Shown here: piece by piece, positions 5,479 through 10,621 of the stretch
Position numbering within the stretch: the stretch's first letter is position 1
How the letters are laid out: each line of letters opens with the position of its first letter
NCBI GenBank assembly: GCA_002417975.1
Contig: DIDE01000039.1
Location: 32,005-42,625, forward strand
Reading direction: 5' to 3'
Source of the DNA: Eggerthellaceae bacterium UBA5808
Lineage (GTDB): Bacteria > Actinomycetota > Coriobacteriia > Coriobacteriales > Eggerthellaceae
DNA: 10,621 nt
The notes under the pieces: model-generated
Database searches by the model: none
Told to the model about the DNA's origin: nothing
The model's input: only the letters and a program-made list of their open reading frames with translations
Made by a program: the position numbers and the translations under genes

Positions 5479-6249
5479 CTACTGAAGATAGAGTTTTCGA
5501 AGTTCGTCATCTTCAGCAATACCAATCTGGCAGATATCTTCAAGGAAACCAGCTAATCCATCATACGTTGCATCGATGTAGTCAAAGACTGCTTGCAAGT
5601 AGGTAGATCGAGCTTCAAGTAGTGAGCCTATTTTTTCGGCAATGCCTGGCTGTGCTTTTTTGCTGGCAACTCGTTCGAGCGTCTTCATTCGTTGGGATGC
5701 AAGCTCGTTGTTGGTGCGTAGGTAGTCATCCATAATTGCGGCTTGTGGAACGCCAAGTGTCAGAAGTATGAGTGCAGCTACGACGCCAGTACGGTCTTTC
5801 CCATTGGTACAATGCCATAGAATTGCGGTGTTGTCGCTGTTGAGTAGTGTCTTGAAGATAGCCCTCCACCGAGGTGCTGTTACTTCGTCGACCATGTTGG
5901 TATAGAGGCTTCGTATATCAAAATCATCGGGATTCCACGCTCCACGCAGAAGCTCACCAAGATTGCCATCTTCAAATGTTAGACCAAGAGATTTGGCAGG
6001 CAAAAGAGGAATGCTCTGATTAGTAATGCCCTCAATAGGCGGATCGGGTTGCGCGTTGCGCTCAAATGTCGTGCGGAGATCGATGATAGATCGAATGCGG
6101 CAATCGCCTAAAAGGTGTTGTTTTTCGTCGGCATCGATAGAACCAAGGCTAGCAGAACGGTAGAGCTTTTTTGCTTGGATCATCGATCCGTCTGCAGTGC
6201 ACAATCCTCCCAGATCGCGCATATTAAGAATATGTTCAAAATGCTTCAT
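5479..6249 (-). CDS. Tyrosine-protein phosphatase (Y_phosphatase3 family)
   Basis: A 256-residue cytosolic protein. HCTNGKDRTG (residues 146-155) is the P-loop of cysteine-based phosphatases (HCx5R): Cys147 is the nucleophile and Arg153 binds the phosphate. The N-terminal NMRDLGG (9-15) and IDLRTTFER (56-64) are the other family landmarks, and MDDYLRTN (173-180) follows the P-loop, as in the IphP/LipA-like group. These enzymes remove phosphate from tyrosine and, in some members, from phosphoinositides or other small substrates. The substrate here is unknown. I chose the ATG at 6249, with GAGG 9 bases upstream. An in-frame TTG at 6279 would add 10 residues but lies inside a palindrome and has a poorer ribosome binding site. 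The gene is divergent from the peptidase gene. Confidence 0.88.
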   Translation of the reverse strand: MKHFEHILNMRDLGGLCTADGSMIQAKKLYRSASLGSIDADEKQHLLGDCRIRSIIDLRTTFERNAQPDPPIEGITNQSIPLLPAKSLGLTFEDGNLGELLRGAWNPDDFDIRSLYTNMVDEVTAPRWRAIFKTLLNSDNTAILWHCTNGKDRTGVVAALILLTLGVPQAAIMDDYLRTNNELASQRMKTLERVASKKAQPGIAEKIGSLLEARSTYLQAVFDYIDATYDGLAGFLEDICQIGIAEDDELRKLYLQ

Positions 6250-6267
6250 TGCGATAGGCCTCGATAC

Positions 6268-6280
6268 GTTGTAATACAAC
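6268..6280. promoter_or_regulatory. Palindrome GTTGTA-A-TACAAC at the presumed phosphatase start site
   Basis: Perfect 6-bp arms around one base. On the - strand it lies two bases downstream of a -10-like TACAAT (6282-6287) and would cover the transcription start, a classic repressor position. It also resembles the TGTAnnnTACA type of operator, but no specific regulator can be named. Confidence 0.4.
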
Positions 6281-6281
6281 T

Positions 6282-6287
6282 ATTGTA
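6282..6287 (-). promoter_or_regulatory. Candidate -10 of the phosphatase gene
   Basis: The - strand reads TACAAT, about 33 bases upstream of the chosen ATG. No -35 is convincing at 16-18 bases, so the call rests on the hexamer and the adjoining palindrome. Confidence 0.35.
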
Positions 6288-6409
6288 CCTTCTACGAAAT
6301 TCGTTGTGCTGTTGGTACGACTTTTGCAATGAAGTCGTAATTGATATGTTTTTGGTTGGTGATTCGTTCATTTTGGCTGAATACCATATAAGAAAGCAGA
6401 TGCCTAGGG

Positions 6410-6437
6410 TTGCGTATTAGATAGAGCATTGTATTGT
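6410..6437 (+). promoter_or_regulatory. Candidate promoter of the peptidase gene
   Basis: TTGCGT (6410-6415), 16 bases, TATTGT (6432-6437). Transcription would begin near 6444, at the start of the hairpin at 6443-6464. The matches are moderate. Confidence 0.3.
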
Positions 6438-6442
6438 TATTT

Positions 6443-6464
6443 GCAACTGCGATAGTGCAGTTGC
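6443..6464. other. 8-bp hairpin in the peptidase leader
   Basis: GCAACTGC (6443-6450) and GCAGTTGC (6457-6464) pair perfectly around a 6-base loop, 47 bases upstream of the peptidase start. No T-tract follows on either strand. It could be a 5'-stabilising RNA hairpin or a DNA operator between the divergent genes. Confidence 0.4.
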
Positions 6465-6511
6465 CTATTTGCATAAGCTGATCTTTCGATAAGAGAAAGC
6501 GAGAATCCCCC

Positions 6512-7624
6512 ATGAATCGTACGCGTGTACTCAATACCTTTCTTGACTTAGTAACTATAGATAGTCCATCGCAACGTGAATCATCGGTAGCGCATTACTG
6601 TGCACAGCAGCTTAAGCGGATTGGCTTTACCGTTGATTTTGATGAGTCGCAGCATGAGACTGAGTCAGATACGCCCCAAATTATTGCGCATCTTACTGGC
6701 ACTGCTCCTGGACATATTGCTTTTTCTGCACATATGGATTGCGTGTCTCCTTGTATTGGCGTTCACCCCATTATCGAGAATGGCGTTATTCATTCTGATG
6801 GCTCAACCGTGCTGGGAGGCGATGATAAATCGGGCATTGCCGAAATTCTTGAAGGTGTCGAGAGCGTGAAAGAATCTGGTCGTGCATACCCTGATATTAC
6901 CGTTTTATTTTCTGTATGCGAGGAATTGAGCGTTGCAGGAGCGCCACATTATCCTGATGATTTATTTACGGAAGAGACACCCTGCTTCGTCTTTGATTCA
7001 GATGGTTCAGCTGGCACAATATGCATAGCCGCGCCTTATCATTATGTGTATACGGCAACGTTCCATGGTCAGGCGGCTCATGCAGGTGTTGAGCCAGAAA
7101 AAGGTCGTAATGCAATTGTGATGGCTGCGCATGCTATTGAACGCATGCCCAACGGACGTCAAGGTGAAACGACAACATGCAATGTTGGAATAATCGATGG
7201 AGGATCGGCAACTAACGTTGTGCCCGAAGATGCAACAGTGCGGGGTGAGTGCCGTTCGGTCGATGCTGATGAGGCGATTTGTCTCAAAGACCAAATAAGT
7301 GCTGCTCTTACTACAGGGGCACAGACATTTGGTGGCACGGTCGATATTAAGTGGACATTATCATATCCTGGATTTTTATATGCCGAGGACGATCCAACGA
7401 TTGATATGGTCAAGCGGGCAGCTCGTGCAATTGGTCTCAAACCCGTGTGCAAGGCGACAGCCGGAGGATCGGATGCAAATGTTCTTGGTACAAAAGGAGC
7501 AAAGCCGATCCTTATGGGAAGCGGCATGACCCATTTTCACTCACTTGATGAATCTCTTAACGTGAGTGATCTTGAAGGATGTGCTCGCTTGATAGAAGAG
7601 ATAGCTGCTACGGTGGGAAATTAA
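6512..7624 (+). CDS. M20-family zinc aminopeptidase, peptidase T-like (tripeptidase)
   Basis: A 370-residue cytosolic enzyme of the M20/M28 co-catalytic zinc peptidases. The zinc and catalytic residues are all visible: His74 and Asp76 in SAHMDCVSP, Asp104/105 in GGDDKSG, Glu137/138 in SVCEE, an Asp in VFDSDG (162 or 164), and His343 in THFHSLDE near the C-terminus. The dimerisation (lid) domain lies at about 178-290 (HGQAAHAGVEPEKGRNAI). GGSDAN (318-323) follows it. The arrangement and length fit the PepT/PepT2-like group, which cleaves short peptides, usually N-terminal residues of tripeptides. Other M20 substrates are possible. The ribosome binding site is weak (GCGAGA, 7-8 bases upstream). 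No terminator separates it clearly from the next gene, 86 bases downstream. Confidence 0.9.
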   Translation: MNRTRVLNTFLDLVTIDSPSQRESSVAHYCAQQLKRIGFTVDFDESQHETESDTPQIIAHLTGTAPGHIAFSAHMDCVSPCIGVHPIIENGVIHSDGSTVLGGDDKSGIAEILEGVESVKESGRAYPDITVLFSVCEELSVAGAPHYPDDLFTEETPCFVFDSDGSAGTICIAAPYHYVYTATFHGQAAHAGVEPEKGRNAIVMAAHAIERMPNGRQGETTTCNVGIIDGGSATNVVPEDATVRGECRSVDADEAICLKDQISAALTTGAQTFGGTVDIKWTLSYPGFLYAEDDPTIDMVKRAARAIGLKPVCKATAGGSDANVLGTKGAKPILMGSGMTHFHSLDESLNVSDLEGCARLIEEIAATVGN

Positions 7625-7710
7625 GATATAAGCATATACCAGCATGAGTCGCTAAGAGCGCATAAGGGCGTATACTTGGGACATGAAATACCCCGTGAAA
7701 GGAGCTTACT

Positions 7711-8274
7711 ATGGCTGATCGGATCGTTGACGAATCAAAAAATGCTGTTCCTGAGATTGATGAAACGCTCAAAAAGATCATGCTCTACGCGCTGCAGAAG
7801 GGTCAAAAAACGCTTGAATCAGGGGAAGAACTCACCCCGTTTTCGGCGCTTGCGATTAAAGATAATTTGTTTATGGAAGACCATGCAGGCAAAACGCCTG
7901 AAGATTGTTTCAAGTCTGCACGCCATACGGTCCAACACGTTCGTGGCGCTGATGGTTATGGATTCTGCTATGACGGATATCTAGAGACGGATGAGGGTCA
8001 ACATGATGCTCTAATCGTCGAAGGCGGCACGCCTGGTGGAGAACAAGGATACGCTATAGGGCGTCTTTATACGCCAGCCGAGCAAGAGGGCGAGCAGCCT
8101 GTGTTTGAAGACGAAGTAGTCTACGTAGGCGCCGCACCAAACTTTATGGAATTCACATTGACGGAAAACGACACCGACGCGGATAATCCTTCGGCTGATG
8201 ATAGCGATGCAGAAGAAGCTGATGCTTCGGATGAAAATCATGATGCGGCGCCAACTGATCCGCAAGAAGCGTAA
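7711..8274 (+). CDS. Conserved-looking protein of unknown function with acidic C-terminal tail, 187 residues
   Basis: I do not recognise a named family. The ribosome binding site AAAGGAG, 6 bases before the ATG, is excellent, and codon use matches the neighbours, so the gene is real. Residues 15-37 form an amphipathic helix. A compact beta-rich core follows at about 75-150 (GYGFCYDGYLETDEG, ALIVEGGTPGGEQGYAIGRLY, EDEVVYVGAAPNFMEF). Residues 151-187 are dominated by Asp, Glu, Ala and Ser and are probably disordered. There is no signal peptide or membrane helix, and the overall charge is strongly acidic. TATACT at 7671-7676 may be its -10, but no -35 is visible. Cotranscription with the peptidase is also possible. 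Confidence 0.8.
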   Translation: MADRIVDESKNAVPEIDETLKKIMLYALQKGQKTLESGEELTPFSALAIKDNLFMEDHAGKTPEDCFKSARHTVQHVRGADGYGFCYDGYLETDEGQHDALIVEGGTPGGEQGYAIGRLYTPAEQEGEQPVFEDEVVYVGAAPNFMEFTLTENDTDADNPSADDSDAEEADASDENHDAAPTDPQEA

Positions 8275-8544
8275 ATTTAGACGAGTTCAGATGCTAACTG
8301 TACGGTGCTAATTCTGATAGAGATGCACAGATTGCATGTGGCAACGATTGATTGTCATGCGATTGCTTTGAGCGCGATCGATAGCTTGCATAAGCCAATT
8401 GCACAACGATGGTACAGCTGCAGATTAAATCTGTATGCGTAATGTAAGCTTTTCGCAAGGATGGAGAATGATCGACGCGATAGGATTAGAACTGCGTACA
8501 ACGCGAGCGAGTGTGGCGAGGCGATGAAGGCATGTGAGCTCTTT
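8275..8544. other. Intergenic region before the rpsF operon, no convincing gene
   Basis: No coding region is supported. The stretch contains a perfect 13-base palindrome, CAGATTAAATCTG (8421-8433). It also contains a 31-codon ORF (8461-8556) whose AAGG abuts its ATG and which runs through the rpsF promoter; I regard it as unlikely. No terminator for the preceding gene is evident. Confidence 0.5.
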
Positions 8545-8573
8545 TTGCAAGAATGAAGCGTGCGTGTTAGACT
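8545..8573 (+). promoter_or_regulatory. Extended -10 promoter of the rpsF-ssb-rpsR-rplI operon
   Basis: TTGCAA (8545-8550), exactly 17 bases, TAGACT (8568-8573), with TG one base upstream of the -10 (TGTTAGACT). Transcription would start near 8580, leaving a leader of about 64 bases that contains the hairpin at 8590-8618. Confidence 0.7.
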
Positions 8574-8589
8574 AGCAAAGCTAAATCCT

Positions 8590-8620
8590 GCTTCGGGTAT
8601 CAATCATAACCCCGAAGCCG
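8590..8620 (+). promoter_or_regulatory. rpsF leader hairpin, candidate S6:S18 autoregulatory site
   Basis: GCTTCGGG (8590-8597) pairs perfectly with CCCGAAGC (8611-8618) around a 13-base loop, directly followed by the rest of a CCG (8618-8620) and, 10 bases on, the ribosome binding site. In many bacteria the S6:S18 complex binds an rpsF leader hairpin with a conserved CCG and represses the operon. Position and motif fit, but the published consensus also needs particular bulge geometry that I cannot verify. Confidence 0.4.
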
Positions 8621-8643
8621 TAAAGTCCAGAGGAGGTGAGCTA

Positions 8644-8937
8644 ATGAAGGCTTACGAACTGTTATATTTTGTCGCTCCGTCTATCGACGAAGATTCTCGT
8701 GCCGCGATCTCAAAGCGTATCGAAAGCGCCATTGCCGAAGGTAAGGGTACTATCGACAACGTAGAATCATGGGGCAAGCGCAAGCTGGCCTATGAGGTCG
8801 AAGGTCTTAATGAGGGTGATTACACGCTCGTTAATTTTCATGCCGATCCCGAAAACATCAAGGAACTCGATCGTGTCCTGCGTATTTCCGATATCGTATT
8901 GCGTCATATGATCGTCTGCCGTTCCGATCGTGATTAA
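8644..8937 (+). CDS. rpsF: 30S ribosomal protein S6
   Basis: A 97-residue S6 of normal length. It binds 16S rRNA in the platform of the small subunit as a heterodimer with S18, which is encoded two genes downstream. Family landmarks are YELLYFVAPS (residues 4-13), the central WGKRKLAYEVEGLNEGDYTL and the C-terminal VLRISDIVLRHMIV. The ATG at 8644 has the excellent GGAGGTGA 4-5 bases upstream. The frame is open further back to 8560, but that start would precede the leader hairpin and has no ribosome binding site. It is the first gene of the operon. Confidence 0.97.
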   Translation: MKAYELLYFVAPSIDEDSRAAISKRIESAIAEGKGTIDNVESWGKRKLAYEVEGLNEGDYTLVNFHADPENIKELDRVLRISDIVLRHMIVCRSDRD

Positions 8938-8990
8938 TCATCGGTAACGGATAGATCTATGATCCACAGGAGCATGAAAGAAGGAAGACC

Positions 8991-9416
8991 ATGAGCATTA
9001 ATCGAGTTGTAATTAGCGGTAATCTAACCCGCGATCCGGATCTTCGTTCAACTTCGAGCGGTTTTCCGATTCTTGGATTCGGCGTTGCTGTCAACGATCG
9101 TCGCAAGAATCAGCAAACTGGCGAATGGGAAGATTATCCGAATTTCGTGGATTGCACCATGTTCGGCACACGTGGCCAGAGCATATCGAGATTCCTGCAT
9201 AAGGGTAGTAAAGTTGCCATCGAAGGAAAGTTGCGCTGGAGCCAGTGGGAACGTGACGGGCAAAAGCGGAGCAAACTCGAAGTCATCGTTGATGAAATCG
9301 AGTTTATGTCACCTCGAGGAGACAACAACAACTCGGCACCGCATCCGGCGACGGCTCCTGCCAAACCGGCTCCATCGGTGAACGCCTCGGTCTACGATGA
9401 AGATATTCCGTTTTAA
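8991..9416 (+). CDS. ssb: Single-stranded DNA-binding protein
   Basis: A 141-residue SSB. Residues 1-107 are the OB-fold: SINRVVISGNLTRDPDLR, the WEDYPNFVDCTMFG segment and the VAIEGKLRWSQWE strand with stacking aromatics. A flexible Pro/Ala/Asn linker (about 110-134) leads to the acidic tip DEDIPF (136-141), which recruits replication and repair partners. SSB tetramers coat single-stranded DNA in replication and repair. AGAAGGAAG a few bases before the ATG is the ribosome binding site. It lies 53 bases after rpsF, and its place between the S6 and S18 genes is the usual bacterial arrangement. Confidence 0.97.
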   Translation: MSINRVVISGNLTRDPDLRSTSSGFPILGFGVAVNDRRKNQQTGEWEDYPNFVDCTMFGTRGQSISRFLHKGSKVAIEGKLRWSQWERDGQKRSKLEVIVDEIEFMSPRGDNNNSAPHPATAPAKPAPSVNASVYDEDIPF

Positions 9417-9439
9417 GCGGAATTCGAAAGAGGTTTGAA

Positions 9440-9700
9440 ATGTCTGAATATGTGAAGCAGCCTCGTCGTAAGTACTGCCAGTTCTGCAAGGACGATACGA
9501 AGTACATCGACTATAAAGATACACAGATGCTGCGTAAATATGTAACCGATCGCGGAAAGATCAAGCCGCGTCGCGTAACGGGTGCGTGCATGCAGCACCA
9601 GCGCAAGGTCGCTATTGCGGTCAAGCGTGCGCGCGAAATGGCTTTGATGCCTTACGCCGTTCCCGCCGTCAGCGGCCGTGGCGACCGCCGCAACCGCTAA
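9440..9700 (+). CDS. rpsR: 30S ribosomal protein S18, zinc-binding (C+) form
   Basis: An 86-residue S18, the partner of S6 in the small-subunit platform. Four potential zinc ligands are present: Cys13 and Cys16 in YCQFC, and Cys50 and His53 in GACMQHQ. This is therefore the zinc-dependent C+ paralogue rather than the zinc-free form made by some bacteria under zinc shortage. YKDTQMLRKYVTDRGKIKPR (25-44) is the conserved core. GAGG, 7 bases upstream, is the ribosome binding site. It is 23 bases after ssb and 14 before rplI. Confidence 0.97.
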   Translation: MSEYVKQPRRKYCQFCKDDTKYIDYKDTQMLRKYVTDRGKIKPRRVTGACMQHQRKVAIAVKRAREMALMPYAVPAVSGRGDRRNR

Positions 9701-9714
9701 TACAGGGGGAGATT

Positions 9715-10302
9715 ATGAAAGTTATTCTACTTCAGGAATTGAAGGGGAAGGGCATCGAGGGTGACGTCGTCGACGTTGCTCCTGGTTTCGCTCGCAATTA
9801 CCTTCTTCCTCAGAAAATCGCCGTCACCGCTACTTCGGGAAACTTGAAGCAACTCGAGCAGCGTCGGCACAATATCGAGAAACGTGAAGCTGAGCGTTTG
9901 ACGCAGGCACAGGATCTCCACGAGCGTCTTAAGGATGTAGTCGTGGAAATCGATGCACGTGTTGGCGAAGAAGGTCAGCTGTTTGGGTCGGTTACGACGC
10001 AAATGATCGCTGATGCCTTGAAAGAACAGGGCATCGAAGTTGATCGTAAGCGCATCGACCTCAAAGCTCCTATCAAAACTGCCGGAGTTCACGAGGCAAT
10101 TATTTCGATCCATCGTGACGTCAAGAGCGTCATCAAGGTAAAGGTTGGCAATGCAGAGACGTTTGCCGCTGCAGAAGCTGCTGAACAGGCCAAGGAAGCC
10201 GCTGCTGCGGCCGAGGCTGTTGCAGAAGCTGCCGATGCTGTTGCCGGAGAAGCTGCTGAAGCTGCAAAGGCTGCAACTGATGCCGCAAAGGATCAGAAAT
10301 AG
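9715..10302 (+). CDS. rplI: 50S ribosomal protein L9 with an Ala/Glu-rich C-terminal extension
   Basis: L9 binds 23S rRNA near the L1 stalk and reaches toward the next ribosome, which helps to limit frameshifting. The signature GKGIEGDVVDVAPGFARNYL (11-30) is complete. A long connecting helix (about 41-75) and the C-terminal rRNA-binding domain (to about 148) follow. Usual L9 length is about 150 residues; this protein has 195. The extra 46 residues (150-195) are almost entirely Ala, Glu, Lys and Asp, predicted to be helical. The ATG at 9715 has GGGGGAG 4 bases upstream. The frame is open upstream to 9586 but overlaps rpsR there, so that longer start is rejected. It is the last gene of the operon in view. 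Confidence 0.95.
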   Translation: MKVILLQELKGKGIEGDVVDVAPGFARNYLLPQKIAVTATSGNLKQLEQRRHNIEKREAERLTQAQDLHERLKDVVVEIDARVGEEGQLFGSVTTQMIADALKEQGIEVDRKRIDLKAPIKTAGVHEAIISIHRDVKSVIKVKVGNAETFAAAEAAEQAKEAAAAAEAVAEAADAVAGEAAEAAKAATDAAKDQK

Positions 10303-10317
10303 TTCAAAAAGATTAGT

Positions 10318-10366
10318 ATCGGGTAGGTGCGATGATTTTGGTCATTGCTTTGCCCGATTCTTATCT
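10318..10366 (+). terminator. Terminator-like hairpin after rplI
   Basis: ATCGGGTAGG (10318-10327) pairs with TTTGCCCGAT (10349-10358) with three wobble pairs. GCGATGA (10329-10335) pairs with TCATTGC (10342-10348) with one wobble. One bulged T (10328) and a 6-base loop complete it, so the stem is about 17 bp. TCTTATCTT follows, which is T-rich but interrupted. It begins 15 bases after the rplI stop. Confidence 0.5.
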
Positions 10367-10382
10367 TATAAGCGGTTTAATT

Positions 10383-10472
10383 ATCCCAGTCGTATATCTT
10401 TTATTACCTATACCACGATCGCACATAGATACGTGACTATAGTGTATGAAAAAGTGCGACTGGGATTTTTGT
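10383..10472 (+). terminator. Long-loop inverted repeat with T-tract, second terminator candidate
   Basis: ATCCCAGTCG (10383-10392) and CGACTGGGAT (10457-10466) are perfect reverse complements separated by 64 bases, followed by TTTTTGTT. The arms and T-tract look like a terminator, but the loop is unusually long. It contains its own short pairings, such as CTATA/TATAG. It may be a backup terminator for the rplI operon or a regulated one. Confidence 0.45.
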
Positions 10473-10621
10473 TGCGTCAAGTTTGCGGCATTCCGTAAAA
10501 ATGATCACCCCGATCGTTCGTGTAGAGTATGATTGAACTAGAGAAAACACGTTAGATCGGGTGTCCTTGGTCTTTTCTGCCATGGCCCACCTCTTGCACG
10601 GAAAACGCTGGTAATGCCTAC
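10473..10621. other. Right edge of window: nested inverted repeat, no convincing gene
   Basis: CACCCCGATC (10506-10515) pairs with GATCGGGTG (10555-10563) with one bulged C. Inside it, CGTGT (10519-10523) pairs with ACACG (10547-10551) across a symmetric 3x3 internal loop, leaving a 23-base apical loop. The fold could be an RNA leader of the next gene beyond the window. The - strand is open for 61 codons from the edge to a stop at 10437, but codon use and context do not persuade me that it is a gene. Confidence 0.35.

Noticed and set aside
7007..7527. Overlapping - strand ORFs inside the peptidase gene
   Set aside because: They are antisense to a gene with all M20 metal ligands in frame. Their products are Cys/Ser-rich and shapeless.
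8461..8556. 31-codon + strand ORF beginning MENDRRD
   Set aside because: Its AAGG touches the ATG with no spacing, and the ORF runs through the -35 of the rpsF promoter. Chance is the simpler explanation.
8355..8603. 82-residue - strand ORF opposite the rpsF promoter and leader
   Set aside because: It lies antisense to a well-supported promoter and leader hairpin and has no ribosome binding site or recognisable protein character.
8560..8643. Longer N-terminus for S6
   Set aside because: It would start upstream of the transcription start and leader hairpin, add 28 residues not found in S6, and lack a ribosome binding site. The start at 8644 has GGAGGTGA.
9586..9714. Longer N-terminus for L9
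   Set aside because: It would overlap rpsR in another frame. The canonical MKVILL start at 9715 has a strong ribosome binding site.
10437..10619. Open - strand frame of 61 codons running in from the window edge
   Set aside because: It crosses two inverted repeats and a T-tract terminator, uses AGG and CGA arginine codons that the clear genes mostly avoid, and resembles no protein I know. It could still be the end of a real gene outside the window.

Overview
The window looks like chromosomal DNA of a low-to-mid GC actinobacterium, most likely a Coriobacteriia member (Atopobium/Olsenella/Collinsella relatives). This is an inference from three things: the rpsF-ssb-rpsR-rplI order, an L9 with an unusual Ala/Glu-rich tail, and a Ser/Asp-tailed PrsA/SurA-type lipoprotein. 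I see no phage genes, transposases, CRISPR arrays or plasmid functions.

Layout. Positions 1-587 hold the C-terminal end of a large polytopic membrane protein on the + strand. Convergent to it is a flavoprotein of the UDP-galactopyranose mutase / amine-oxidase superfamily (759-2411, - strand). Together they suggest cell-surface polysaccharide synthesis. A gene-poor stretch (2412-2829) follows. It contains a promoter with an operator-like dyad for the flavoprotein, a compact region of inverted repeats, and a near-consensus + strand promoter leading into a cUUCGg-capped hairpin and a 10-codon ORF with a strong ribosome binding site, but no conventional + strand gene. This is the least explained part of the window. 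A small unrecognised - strand gene (2830-3321), possibly leaderless, comes next. Then comes a secreted parvulin-type foldase lipoprotein (3602-4756) with a textbook terminator.

Two serine tRNA genes (GGA, then CGA) run on the - strand from a recognisable promoter to a strong hairpin terminator, which lies back-to-back with the foldase terminator. A tyrosine phosphatase gene (5479-6249, - strand) is divergent from an M20-family tripeptidase-like gene (6512-7624, + strand). A conserved-looking protein of unknown function (7711-8274) follows.

The right end is the ribosomal/replication operon rpsF-ssb-rpsR-rplI (8644-10302). It has an extended -10 promoter, a leader hairpin that may be the S6:S18 autoregulatory site, and a terminator-like hairpin after rplI. 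The last 320 bases carry two further large inverted repeats and no convincing gene.

Most genes are housekeeping. No clear new multi-gene system is visible. The best leads are non-coding: the 2.4-2.8 kb interval, the leaderless-looking gene beside it, and the structured DNA after rplI.
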